Assembly: GCF_017591435.1 (NCBI RefSeq)
Contig: NC_059281.1
Span: 12,169,902 to 12,233,901, forward strand
Source of the DNA: Portunus trituberculatus
Lineage: Eukaryota > Arthropoda > Malacostraca > Decapoda > Portunidae
Direction of reading: 5' to 3'
DNA: 64,000 nucleotides
The translations under genes and the position numbers were made by a program. How positions within the stretch are numbered: the stretch's first letter is position 1; the number at the start of each line of letters is the position of its first letter. Shown in pieces: positions 13,806 to 24,128 of this stretch. Under the pieces are notes generated by a model. The model did no database searches and was not told the DNA's origin. It saw nothing but the letters and a program-made list of their open reading frames with translations.

Positions 13806-15497
13806 ATGCCGGGAAACACACGCTTACACGTCATCACTAACGTCATAGTTATATAACCACAACACAGACCCTGACACGTGTTTATCTATATGCATGTGTT
13901 TTTTTTCTGTGAGCGAGACATTAAAGCAAAAAAACCCGGGGAAAATTTTAAACGTTACGTAGTATATCATCTGTATGAGTAAGCAAAGGAAGAGATATAA
14001 TAAATGTTGAGAATGAGGAGACGAACAAGAAATAATGAATAGATGAAATAAACGTACAAAATAAGGCACCATTTCAAGATTAATGGTGAATGTGTTAAAG
14101 GACTACAGGTGAAAAAGATAATAGAACAGGTAGATGGATAAGATAAGGTAAGGTAAGGTGAAGTGAGGTATGGCAGTGTGTGTTCTGGTAGAGTCATGAG
14201 GCTTACTGGTAGAGAATTGTATCACTTATTCTTCGTCTTTAGTGAGGGCAGCCTTGATTCACACACGCACACGCACACGAATTATATATCTTTTACCACC
14301 AGCTTTCAGTCGCTTGGTAGTACAACAAATTGATGGATACGGCATTGCCTTGAGTAGTAGAGACATTTCGCATCGCTGAAGAAGATAAAAAAAAAAAAAT
14401 AGTATTATAAATTATGCAGAACCACCTTTTTGCACCTTACCACCATAAAAGCACTATAGTAAACCATATAGAAATACAGAAAACGAAGAAAGGAAATAAA
14501 TACGCACCATTGCAAGAGACGAAAAATAGTGACAAACGGTTTTACCCACATAAGAAAGGCGCACACAATGAATGGGTAATGAGAGGAGGAGCTTGGTTCA
14601 TACGTCACAGCTGTACCGAAATGGAGATGTATGATGTGATATGCATGCCGTGTTGGCAAGGAGGCAGCGTCGTGGGCATGCCAGAAGAGAGAAGACTGAG
14701 ACTGTATGCTGGCGACTGAAAGAAGATGCATATGTCAAGACTTGCAGAGAAAGAGAAACCTATATGATTGAGTCGACAATGAAAAGTTATGGCATTTAAT
14801 TAATAAGACTATGGCAGAAAAGCATTTGCGTATTTGGTCTTCAGAGAAAGAAAACGAATTTGACATGGTTACATTAAGAATACTTTAATTGAAACTAAGA
14901 AAGATCATTCATTAGGACAAAAAGAGAAAGATGATAAACATTATGACAAAGAAAGGAAAACGAATTAATTAGAATCAAACCACATTTCAATAGTAATGAA
15001 TAACAAAAGAGGGAGTAAGTGGAAGAACAAAACGAAAGCAATGAGAGAAGAGAGATAAGAGAACATGCAGAAGAGACAAGTGTGTAAGAGAGTAGATGAA
15101 GAGATGGAGTTGTGTCAAGATCTGGTAGCGGAGTGGAGAGAAGGAGGTGGAGGTGTTGGTAGTGGTGGATCATAGTAGTGTAGAAAGAGACGTGGTATTG
15201 TTTACATGACCTGAACCACAACACCACATACACACTCACATACACCGATCACCTTCACCACAACCACCACTACCTCTGCTTCTGTTGTCGCTATCTCTTC
15301 ACATCTTTGAATTAAGTTAATGGGATTACTCGAACTAACTCACTAGGTCATGAATATTTGTAGGTGAATGAGTGTCATGTTGGTTACTCATTTTACTCAT
15401 CTCATCCCCGTCAGGAGCGATGAGTCAACAGGCAATTTGCATCATCAGCTATTTTCGGGTTTTGGGATGACTTGGACACTCTTACTAGGTATTATGG

Positions 15498-15538
<41 letters not shown>

Positions 15539-15724
15539 AAGGTAGATTAGTATTTTTTTCTCTCTTTTTGTTGGTAGTTATAAGTAGGTTGCCTAGTGAA
15601 TGTAAGGGCAATTTGAATATTTTAAGGGGTATACAAGTGGTGGTGGTTTAGATGTGTAGATAAGTTGCCCATGATTTGAAGTATTTCACTAAGATTTGCC
15701 CTGCAGAAGTGAATTTGACCCACT

Positions 15725-15805
<81 letters not shown>

Positions 15806-16514
15806 GAATTTTCTAGCTTCCTTGTCCATTTTATTTATACTTTATATTTCTTCATTTCACACGGTCCTCTTTTGTATAAATTTGAACTCCTTTTTATGCA
15901 TATATTTTAAACGCCCCTCCATTTTTCAAAGTACCCTCACATTATAATACCACCTCTTATTTTATCCAGCTTATTTCTGGCATATTTGACACATAATTTG
16001 AACGCCCTCCTTTTTCAATTCATCTTTTCAACGCTCTTTTTTTACATACAAATTATCTAACGCTTCCTCTTTCAGCACCCTCATTTTCATCAGGTCAGTG
16101 AATTTAAATAACCCGAAGTGGTGACATTTATTCTCCGAAGGCATGGGACTTTTAACTGAAGGTAGCGTACACTCGTTGCCGTTTGGGGTGCTGTTTGCGT
16201 CAGGATCCTCATACTGCTTACATTACTAGCACGGATCGCACGTGGATAGAAAGCCAGGCGAGTGTTGTAGGTCATATATGATTCAGAAGGACGGCATTTA
16301 CACGCAGCGAGGTAGAGAAGGAAGGGCGCAGCGTTGGAAATTAAGAAAAAGATTGAGAGTGTAAGGAATAGAATGATTAGGTGAAGCTGTTGTCAATACG
16401 AAGGCCAGAAGAGTCAGGTATATGAGGAAAGGTGTTGCAGTGTTGGCAATAATGAAAGAAGTGATGGGTGTAAGGAATAGAAAGGATTAGGTGATGTATA
16501 GCCAATAGGTAACC

Positions 16515-16545
<31 letters not shown>

Positions 16546-18446
16546 CGTTCATGTAGGTCAGGCAGAAAGAAACAGTGCTGGGAATGAGACGAATTGAGGG
16601 TGTAGTGAATAGAAAATAAGCTTAAGATAGATTGTATTAGTTTTATTGGGTCGACTTGATAGTTTAAGAAGGTGGATTTGTAGCACCCATGATACATAGA
16701 AGCCATAACGTAGCTTCTCTTCAAGGCACCAAACATTTTAAGACATCTTTGTAGTGCTTTATAAAAACGTGACAGATTTAGTTATTTTATTTGGTTATAA
16801 ATACATAGACTAAGGAAGTGCCTCGATAACACTGACTTAGGGGGAAGTTGTAACATTAGCGAGTATAGTGAGGAGCAAACGTGATGGACGGGATTATAAA
16901 GTCTTTGAGGATGTAAAGAATGGAAGCTCAGGCGAGTTGTACACAGATCAGACAGACTGGCAGCAATAAAAGAAGAGGCATTCATACAGTAAGCCAGATG
17001 AAGAATGAAAATAGCGTACATATAAAGAGAAAAGGAATAAGAAACAATGAATAGTGCACAGGTATAAAAAAAAATAGAACGAACAATAATTCGGATGAAA
17101 CATGAACGATGCGTGCAGACAACAGCAAAAGAATGGATGATAGACACAACTGGAGACATGACAACAGATGCGAGTGGAGGCTTATAATATCACACACCGC
17201 CACGCAAGTCAGGTAAGAGACCAAGGTGTTCAGGCAAATAAGAACAAACATTGGAATTGACAGAGAATACGAGGATACAATTAGACGAACGTAAGGGCGA
17301 AAAAAGGGAAAAAATCGATAGTAACATGTTGTAGATAATGAGAAAAGAATAAAAACGTACACGATGAGAATGGAATAGAATAAAAAGAAAAGAGTATATA
17401 GGACACAGGTGGAAAAAAAAAAAGGACAACAGGTGGGACGGGAAAAAATGAGACTAACAGACAATGTGGGTTTCTATTTACAATCCCGCGCAGAACAGTA
17501 GGACAGACGATGAATCACCCTTGCTAACTGAGGCCGAATAACAGGCGGGGTGACGCTGGAGGTTGTCTGAAAAGGTGAATGTCTGGTGCCTCCTTCGTTT
17601 TCAGCCTTGCCTTTTACACAGACAGGAGGGGACAGAAAAAAAAGGTGTAATTACGTGTATAAGAAAGATGAGAAAGGAAAAACCCCCGAGTTGTGACACT
17701 TTAGTATGTCCTGCACGTAAACCTTGGCTGGGTGGTTGGTCTCTAGTTTTTGTGGGTTGTTGATTATGTACACCCATGAGAGCGAGGTGGAGATTAAAGG
17801 GACGCGAAAAAAAATGTGAGTGTGCGAGGGCATGTCACACTTCCTCGTCCTGATTATACTATTACTGCTATATAATCTTCTTTATCATCTTCCTTCCTTA
17901 TCCTAGTCTTTTTCTGCCGTTGTTGTTGTTGTTGCTGGTGGTGATGGTGGTGGTGGTAGTGGTACAGTGCTACTATTAATAAGGAAGATTATGATGATAA
18001 GTCTTCGTTTGTTTAGTATCCCCCTCTTCCTCTTCTTCCTTCTCTTACTCTCCCTTCTCCTCCTGGTAACTGTTCTCATGTCTTCTTTCTTTTCGTCTTT
18101 ATTGTTTTCATGTTGATCTTCTTCTTCTTCTTCTTCTTCTTCTTCTTCTTCTTCTTCTTCTTCTTCTTCTTCTTCTTCTTCTTCTTCTTCTTCTTCTTCT
18201 TCTTCTTCTTCTTCTTCTTCTTCTCTTCTCCTCCTCCTCCTCCTCCTCCTCCTCCTCCTCCTCCTCCTCCTCCTCCTCCTCCTCCTCCTCTTCAGGGATA
18301 GCGGTACACAAGCTCGAGTCCTCTGAATGAGACTCACCAGACAGGCGTGAGAGGGGGGCGTGTCTGTGAGTGTCAGAAGGAGTCACGTACACCAGCTGAC
18401 CTGAGGAAGTGACGTCACACCCACCAATAAACACTGCGCTTGCCTG

Positions 18447-18502
<56 letters not shown>

Positions 18503-18838
18503 CGTGCTGAGTGGTTGTTGTTTGGTTTAATACTCGTGTACATTCCTCCTCCTCCTCCTATTTATTTTTTTCCTCAGACGAAGTATGTTCTTTATATCAA
18601 GCTGTCTGCCAGTCCTCCTCCTCCTCCTCCTCCTCCTCCTCCTCCTCCTCCTCCTCCTCCTCCTCCTCCTGCAAGTTCTTTTCCTTATTTTCTCTCGTGG
18701 TATTTGGGTTCAATTATTATTAAATGGATATGAATAAGCTCATGTATTTTCGAATTAGAAAAAGTATTGTTGTTGTTGTTTTTGTTGTTATGTAAGAGTG
18801 ATGAGTTATTTTCTTGCTTCTCTCATGGATCTTCTGGG

Positions 18839-18896
<58 letters not shown>

Positions 18897-18959
18897 GGCG
18901 AGCGATTGACTTGCAAAACTAATAATGCTGAGGCGCCCACGTCCACCACCCAGCCATGC

Positions 18960-19000
<41 letters not shown>

Positions 19001-19049
19001 CTACTCTGACGTCAAAAATGTTATGTAGACGAGGGATTTCTTGAATGAT

Positions 19050-19115
<66 letters not shown>

Positions 19116-19198
19116 AACTTTCGATTCCTCCTTAGTCGAGAGAGAGAGAGAGAGGCTTTTTCGTGGGATGAATTCACAGTAAATATAATGCTATCCTT

Positions 19199-19272
<74 letters not shown>

Positions 19273-19766
19273 GAAGACAGTATAGTATGTAGCATGGCAA
19301 AAAAGTAAATTGACATATCACGCCTTAACTTTGGCCCCTAATGATGCGATAAGATAGGAGACAGAGCGAGAGCGAGAGCGAGAGCGAGCGTACAGTACAT
19401 CACCACTCCCTAGTACTATTACTACTACGTCGTAACTCACAAATTGCTATGCTATGCTATCATTTCCCTCCCTCCCTTGCTCTCCCTCCTCCTCCTCCTC
19501 CATCGTTTTACTCCATTTCCCCCCCTCATAATCTCGCAATAACCACCACCATCACATCACCATCAACAACCGTCATGTTCACCATCGCAGCCATACCCCG
19601 CCCACCTCTCGCTCTTTCCACTTCATGGCTGAACCCTCGAGTGGCGGCGGGTCATTGACGTCACTCGAGGTCCAGCAGGTGCTCCACTCGGCCTTGAGGT
19701 CCCAGAATCGCCCTCCGTCTTAGGAAAGTGATGATTAAACGTCCTCTTGTCAGGTGTTTGGTGTTC

Positions 19767-19809
<43 letters not shown>

Positions 19810-20995
19810 TTGTCTCGGAAATGCGTCGCCAGTTTTTTTTCAGTGAGATGATAACTCAGTCTACGTACTTTGCCATTCGTGAGTGGGTGGAGTGTCGTGT
19901 ACGCCCCTGGAAGTGTACGTGTTTGTGTTGGAGGGAGACAAGTGTTCCTGGTATTGACGTCAGCCGCAGATGTTATCAGGTGGTGACGTCAAGGGAGCAA
20001 CGCAGGGCCGCGAGGCTAGCCCGGCCTTGCGTGGTGCGGTGCATCTGTCGCCTAACTGCATGTTTGGTGGTTTTATGTGTTCCCTGTACTCACGCTGCGT
20101 GCTCTATTACAGGTTGCCGGTGAGCGAAAGGCCGAGATTGAAGCGCTTCTGCAGGGCGCCACACGAAGCAAGTCTCTGCGGTCCGAGGAGGAGCAGGATC
20201 CCCCGGCGCCTCGCACCAAGCGACACTCGCTCACCAAGCGGTGGAGGAAATTGCCTAAGAAGAAGTCCACAGAAGAGGATGACTCGTCCCTCAGATCTTG
20301 CTCCACCTCCTCAACCCCTTCCTCCAACAATTCCTCTATCAAGTCCAGCAGCAGCACCAGCTCCCCACCCAGCCAGAACAGCTCGTTGCTCAGCGCCCCG
20401 GAGTCCCCTGCTACGTCCAATGGCCACGCACACAGCCCCGGAGAGGATAATGACGCCCTGTACATCAAGGAAGCACTTCCGGCAGACATCAACGAGGCCG
20501 CCGATATGTCCATGCTGCAGCGATTGGCTCTGGTGCGTCCCACCCCGAGGCCTGGACCTTGGCGCCACGCTGGCCCACATGTGTTCCTTGTCTGCTAAAT
20601 CACCCTCACAAGGCCACGTGGCGTGTTATCAATATTTGGAACATATGACAATATCCTGCCTTTGTTATACATCATTTTCCTTATTCTGTCTTTTGTTTTC
20701 CCCAGAATGCACTCAATCTCGCGGCGCCAGCGTCATCGGTGCTGCTGAAGGAGCGTCGTAACAGTTGGGTGCAGCTGTCTGGTCACCCAGGGTCTCTGGC
20801 GCCAGCAGGACCCGGCACCATCTGGAAGAAGCGAGGACCTGAGCCCTGGAGACCAAAGCTTATCAGGCTCTCATGAACGACTCCGCCAGGGAGATTACCC
20901 CGACATTCTTCAGGGAAATCGTCTACAAAGATGAATGTATCCTTTTGTGTCCAGGAAAGATAACGGAAAAATATGCTTCTCATTGTTGGACTTCT

Positions 20996-21084
<89 letters not shown>

Positions 21085-23711
21085 GGTAGCTCAGTGGTTA
21101 GAGCGCTGGCTTCACAAGCCAGAGGACCGGGGTTCGATTCCCCGGCCGGGTGGAGATATTTGGGTGTGTCTCCTTTCACGTGTAGCCCCTGTTCACCTAG
21201 CAGTGAGTAGGTACGGGATGTAAATCGAGGAGTTGTGACCTTGTTGTCCCGGTGTGTGGTGTGTGCCTGGTCTGAGTCAGGCCTATCCGAAGATCGGAAA
21301 CAATGAGCTCTGAGCTCGTTCCGTAGGGTAACGTCTGGCTGTCTCGTTGCAGACTGCAGCAGATCAAACAGTGAATCACACACACACACTTCTTTTTATC
21401 TGTTGCTTACTTTCCACCTCCAAATAAAACCCCATTATCCCATTTGTTCTCTGGTACCACCACAGATATATGGAAAACTGGTAGTTGTAATTAGAGAAAA
21501 CAATTCACCTCATAGTATTACCAGTTTGATAGAAGGTGTCATGTAGAGCACTGAATAGACGGCTTCTGAAGAGACCACCCACTACAGAAACATCTGCCCA
21601 ACAGTACCTCACACTACTACACCATAGCACGCACACCTCTTGAGGAACTACCTTCACTACCTACAACACACCACTTCAGGAACTCAAATGTACCCTTCAG
21701 CAAAGTCTTTATCGGCCTTTTTCCTTGACCACCAAATCCAGACTTTATTGAAATGCAGGACTTACTGTATGACTTCCACAATCCGTGTGTGATGGACATC
21801 AAGATGGGCACCCGCACCTTCCTGGAGTCTGAGGTCTCCAACACCAAGGCACGCACAGACCTCTATGAGAAGGTGAGTCTTGCCTCCTGTTTGGTATTCC
21901 CCTTACCCAGACTGCCCATCCCTTGATCCTTGTCTGGCATCACAAAGTATTGTCACTTTACCTCATCTTTTTGTTGTTTATTCCCACTGTTTCCTTGTGA
22001 ATAGTTTTTATTTTGTATGTCGGTATTCTTGCCAGCAATGTCTTCAAATGTATGTGGTTTTCATGTCATGCCTTGACATTCTTACTTTTTAGCTGTTGGA
22101 ACATATGTGTCATCTATTCTCAGAGCTAATTTTTCATTTCAAAATAGTCATTAGAAATTTTAACACTGATGCTCACAGGAAGTTATAGGATTTGTGTATG
22201 ATTTGTCTACTTTGTGTCATTAAAGTTGTAATGATTCATAATGAACTAACATCTTTCGTTGTATGTAGTGGTTTATTGCCATAAACTTCATACCACTTTT
22301 ATGTTTAAGAAACTATGCTGAATACAGTGGTTAACAGAACCTTTTCTCTCACAGATGATCAAAGTGGATGCCTCTGCACCCACTAGTGATGAACACCAGA
22401 ACCGAGCTGTCACTAAGCTTCGCTATATGGACTTCAGGGACAACATGAGCTCCTCCAGGTCCCTTGGCTTCAGGATTGAGGCTCTCAAGGTACAGACTGC
22501 TTCCTGATCTTGTGTCTTCATTTACCAAGACTTGTTTAAGAATGATAATAAAGACTTAGATTGTCATCAATAAATATACCTAGAAATTTTTTACTTTAAC
22601 TTTGTTGATAAAAAATATTTGAGTTCACAGCATTAGTTGATAAATTGTGTTCCCCAGATGGCCGGTAAGGAAGCAGTGACAGAGCTGCAGACAGTGAGGA
22701 GCCGTGAGCAGGTGATCAGTACCATGAGCGGCTTCCTGAGGCGGCGGGAGGACACCAAACGACAAGTGGTGGCTCGTCTCCAGCACCTCAGGAACGTTTT
22801 TGCTAACTCACCCTTCTTCCAGAAACGTGAGGTAAGCACAGCTTCTTGTTCTGTGGCTACTTTCATATGTTCATCCTCACTTACTTGTATGAAGTAGCTC
22901 TTGATCTATCCTTTTCTGTATATTGAATAAAATTCTTCACATAAAGGATGGCAGCCAAAAGGTGTTCACCCACAAGTATTTCCTCACAACTTTGTCTTGT
23001 AGTCTTTTGGAGAGAGAAAACCAATATGAAATTTGCACCTAGATACTTTTGATCTTTGCATCTCTGTTTTTTATTGACACTGCTTTCCCTGCCTCTTGTA
23101 AAAAGCTGTTATGGGATGTAAACAGTTAACATTCAGAGTAAGAAGCAATTCATAAAACCCTTGTTTATTTTCTCTATTCTTACCATGGATGTCTTTGCCC
23201 GATAGGTAATTGGAAGCAGCATACTGATTATCTATGATGATGAGAAGGCTGGAGTGTGGATGATTGACTTTGCAAAGACTGTGCCTGTGCCAGAGGATAT
23301 CTCTATCACCCACCGCAAGCCATGGAAGCTCGGTAACCACGAGGAGGGTTACCTCACAGGCATCGACAATCTCATCAAGGTGAGTGTGCATGAAACAGAA
23401 GCATATTTCATCATTATGATTATTCTTTTCTGTTTTATCTTCTTAACTTTCCTGCATCACAAACATTTTATACTATGATAATTGTTAGTTGGAAAGTGGG
23501 TTGTAGCCTTCATATGGTTTTTCAGTCTTCTTTCATTTCACTGTTATTCACTTAATGTTTTCTACCACCACACCTGATGCTCTTGCACTTCTCTACCAAC
23601 TTGTCTTCTTTTAAGAGAGAGGTATCGAGGCATTTGCTCCCCTAATTCTGGCTGACGGTTTTGGCACTTTTTGCACTTTTTAGAGAGCCAGCACTCAAGT
23701 GGGCCTTTTTT

Positions 23712-23754
<43 letters not shown>

Positions 23755-24128
23755 CTTGGCTGGCCCTCTTCCCTACATTAGAAAAAAAAAAATAAAAAAA
23801 AAATGATGCCATGAGCTAACTGGCTCAAGGGAACTAGTACACAGGAAAGTTCCTGGAAGTGTTGCCATCACTGTAAACTCTTTCTCATTCAGTGAAAGGA
23901 GGACTTCCACTTCACGCTGTCACCCATTTACTGTTCAGTTACATTGAAGATTATCCCTGTTGTTCTTGTAGCTTATAATTGCTGATCTTGTCCATCATCT
24001 TGACCTATTCACATTCTTCCATAGTTGGAGGAGAGCCATCGACTAACGTGTGCCTTCTCTCTCCCCAGGTTGTGGAAGAAGTGCCCATGTCTAAAACCAA
24101 AAGACTCGGTCTGTTCCATAAATCTTGA
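10647..24128 (+). CDS. IP3K: Inositol 1,4,5-trisphosphate 3-kinase (spliced gene, whole coding span)
   Basis: Phosphorylates Ins(1,4,5)P3 at the 3-position to give Ins(1,3,4,5)P4, a cytosolic step that ends IP3 signals and tunes calcium release. Eight exons join in phase: 10647-10781, 20113-20532, 20706-20936, 21742-21872, 22355-22489, 22658-22831, 23206-23379 and 24069-24128, all with GT-AG borders, about 486 residues. Diagnostic motifs are SWVQLSGH (about 205-212), GTIWKK (222-227), the inositol-polyphosphate-kinase signature PCVMDIKMG (277-285), SSSRSLGFRIE in exon 5 and MIDFAKT with the metal-binding Asp (about 430). SWVQLSGH plus GFRIE favour IP3K over the sister families IPMK and IP6K. 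DFAKT replaces the usual DFGKT. The N-terminal half of exon 2 is Ser-rich with a basic stretch around WRKLPKKK, possibly calmodulin binding. One base is missing in exon 3 near 20841. Family assignment is very sure; the first exon is inferred. Confidence 0.9.
11175..11538. repeat. (CTC)n and (AC)n arrays
   Basis: (CTC) 11175-11220 and (AC) 11465-11538. Confidence 0.95.
12222..12525. repeat. (AC)n-(GT)n-(AC)n triple
   Basis: (AC) 12222-12285, (GT) 12357-12390, (AC) 12455-12525. The middle array can pair with either neighbour, so alternative hairpins are possible. Confidence 0.95.
13017..13803. repeat. (CTC)n, poly(T), (CT)n and (AC)n arrays
   Basis: (CTC) 13017-13077, T-run 13341-13361, (CT) 13594-13650, (AC) 13715-13803. 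Confidence 0.95.
15500..15801. repeat. (GT)n and (CT)n arrays
   Basis: (GT) 15500-15534 and (CT) 15728-15801. Confidence 0.95.
16329..16680. repeat. Degenerate ~109-bp tandem repeat with an embedded (GT)n
   Basis: CAGCGTTGG (16329), CAGTGTTGG (16438) and CAGTGCTGG (16573) each start similar stretches with GTGTAAGGAATAGAA-like blocks. The first period is 109. The second is 135 but contains a (GT)13 array (16519-16545), so 109 without it. Fainter copies may continue to about 17.3 kb. Confidence 0.55.
18118..18670. repeat. (CTT)n-(CTC)n, (GT)n and (CTC)n arrays
   Basis: (CTT) 18118-18225 joined directly to (CTC) 18226-18290; (GT) 18448-18495; (CTC) 18614-18670, the last CTC array in the window. 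Confidence 0.97.
18844..19269. repeat. (GT)n/(AC)n pair and two (CT)n arrays
   Basis: (GT) 18844-18894, (AC) 18960-18998, (CT) 19053-19113, a short (GA) at 19139-19154, (CT) 19201-19269. A further (GT) lies at 19769-19806. Confidence 0.95.
19650..19995. promoter_or_regulatory. Cluster of three full CRE palindromes upstream of IP3K exon 2
   Basis: TGACGTCA occurs at 19656-19663, 19955-19962 and 19984-19991, in a CpG-containing block just before exon 2. Full palindromes are the CREB/ATF binding consensus. This may mark an internal promoter or enhancer of the kinase gene; inferred only. Confidence 0.35.
20113..20532 (+). CDS. IP3K: IP3K exon 2 (Ser-rich regulatory region)
   Basis: Acceptor CTATTACAG|GTTGCC, donor GCTCTG|GTGCGT; 140 codons, phase 0 at both ends. 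It encodes a charged start (GERKAEIEALLQ), a basic block (KRHSLTKRWRKLPKKK), then a long Ser/Thr/Pro-rich low-complexity linker, as expected for the variable N-terminal region ahead of an IP3K catalytic core. Codon use is GC-rich. Reading on past the donor gives an unrelated tail that stops at 20598, so the donor is well placed. Confidence 0.85.
20706..20936 (+). CDS. IP3K: IP3K exon 3 (start of kinase core; 1-nt frameshift)
   Basis: Acceptor TTTTCCCCAG|AATGCA; donor GATGAAT|GTATCC. It opens in phase 0 with SWVQLSGH and GTIWKKRGPE. About 20838-20848 (cctgagccctgg) the family-like sequence jumps to another frame and continues as LETKAYQALMND...REIVYKDE. The last base T completes a Tyr codon with the AC that opens exon 4, which works only if exactly one base is missing here (231 nt present, 232 expected). 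Taken literally, the frame would stop at the TGA at 20875. A single lost G in the GAGCCC stretch would explain it. Confidence 0.85.
20999..21080. repeat. (AC)n array abutting the SINE head
   Basis: About 82 bp of pure AC in the IP3K intron after exon 3, ending exactly where the tRNA-like head begins. Confidence 0.97.
21081..21389 (+). mobile_element. tRNA-derived SINE, full-length head (copy 1)
   Basis: The head at about 21081-21153 is a tRNA-Val(CAC)-like sequence: A box TAGCTCAGTGGT, anticodon arm CTGGC-TTCACAA-GCCAG, B box GGTTCGATTCC and a pairable acceptor (ACCCGG/CCGGGT). It lacks an encoded CCA and runs into a ~220-bp body ending in (CA)n at 21376-21389. The body is repeated at 38.5 kb, which shows a dispersed family. 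It lies in the IP3K intron between exons 3 and 4, directly after an (AC)n array, on the gene's sense strand. Confidence 0.85.
21742..21872 (+). CDS. IP3K: IP3K exon 4 (PxxxDxKxG signature)
   Basis: Acceptor AAATCCAG|ACTTTATT, donor GAGAAG|GTGAGT. The first two bases finish the Tyr codon begun in exon 3. It encodes FIEMQDLLYDF, then PCVMDIKMGTRTFLESEV, the inositol-polyphosphate-kinase signature that contacts nucleotide and inositol phosphate, and ends in DLYEK. Confidence 0.93.
22355..22489 (+). CDS. IP3K: IP3K exon 5
   Basis: Acceptor CTCTCACAG|ATGATC, donor CTCAAG|GTACAG; 45 codons, phase 0. It encodes MIKVDASAPTSDE, then AVTKLRYMDFRD and SSRSLGFRIEALK, the conserved IP3K segment that includes substrate-lobe residues. 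The exon starts with an ATG, but this is an internal Met. Confidence 0.93.
22658..22831 (+). CDS. IP3K: IP3K exon 6
   Basis: Acceptor GTTCCCCAG|ATGGCC, donor CGTGAG|GTAAGC; 58 codons, phase 0. It contains TVRSREQVISTMSGFL and RLQHLRNVFANSPFFQKRE, the helical part of the C-lobe before the last beta sheets. It matches the family block ending in SxFFxxHE (here QKRE). Confidence 0.92.
23206..23379 (+). CDS. IP3K: IP3K exon 7 (metal-binding DFAKT)
   Basis: Acceptor GCCCGATAG|GTAATT, donor ATCAAG|GTGAGT; 58 codons, phase 0. It encodes VIGSSILIIYDD, VWMIDFAKT with the Mg-binding Asp, HRKPWKLGNHEEGYLTGIDNLIK. Ala in place of Gly in the DFG-like motif is like IPMK/IP6K, but the rest of the block is IP3K-type. 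Confidence 0.93.
23560..23790 (+). mobile_element. Probable 3' terminal fragment of a LINE-like repeat, with internal poly(T)
   Basis: One frame reads SFKREVSRHLLP followed by a stop, then FREPALKWAFF and a poly(T) at about 23718-23754 followed by TTGGCTGGCCCTCTTCC. I recall this kind of tail as a common end of crustacean retroelement ORFs, but that is recollection. It lies in the IP3K intron before the last exon. Confidence 0.4.
24069..24128 (+). CDS. IP3K: IP3K last coding exon
   Basis: Acceptor CTCTCCCCAG|GTTGTG, then 19 codons ending in GLFHKS and TGA at 24126-24128. Phase 0 continues from exon 7. The tail is short, as is usual for IP3K C-termini. Confidence 0.85.
   Translation, partial: VVEEVPMSKTKRLGLFHKS

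Larger units (their letters stand above)
10782..20112 (+). other. Candidate IP3K first intron (9.3 kb)
   Basis: No convincing exon seen inside. Contents are microsatellites, a degenerate ~109-bp tandem repeat at 16.3-16.7 kb, a hexamer (GAGAGC)n at 19363-19388 and unique AT-rich sequence at about 13.8-15.5 and 16.6-18.0 kb. Alternative first exons could hide at 19.6-20.1 kb. Confidence 0.45.

Noticed and set aside
16782..17464. 125- and 160-codon hydrophobic minus-strand frames
   Set aside because: Their Phe/Ser/Leu-rich composition comes from the purine-rich + strand, and no family is recognised. They overlap decayed repeat sequence.
18110..18434. Glu/Arg-rich 100-144-codon frames on the minus strand
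   Set aside because: They are produced by the (CTT)n-(CTC)n array.
20073..20543. 156-codon minus-strand frame over IP3K exon 2
   Set aside because: It is the antisense shadow of the Ser-rich exon, a usual effect of TCC/AGC codons.
19970..20761. 263-codon open frame overlapping IP3K exons 2-3
   Set aside because: It is an alternative frame of the GC-rich kinase exons. The correct frame is fixed by SWVQLSGH and by the splice phases.
21081..21153. Stand-alone tRNA-Val(CAC) gene
   Set aside because: It continues into a ~220-bp body with a (CA)n tail that recurs at 38.5 kb without the 5' half, so it is the head of a SINE. Its acceptor pairing and the bases 8-10 also fit a cloverleaf imperfectly.
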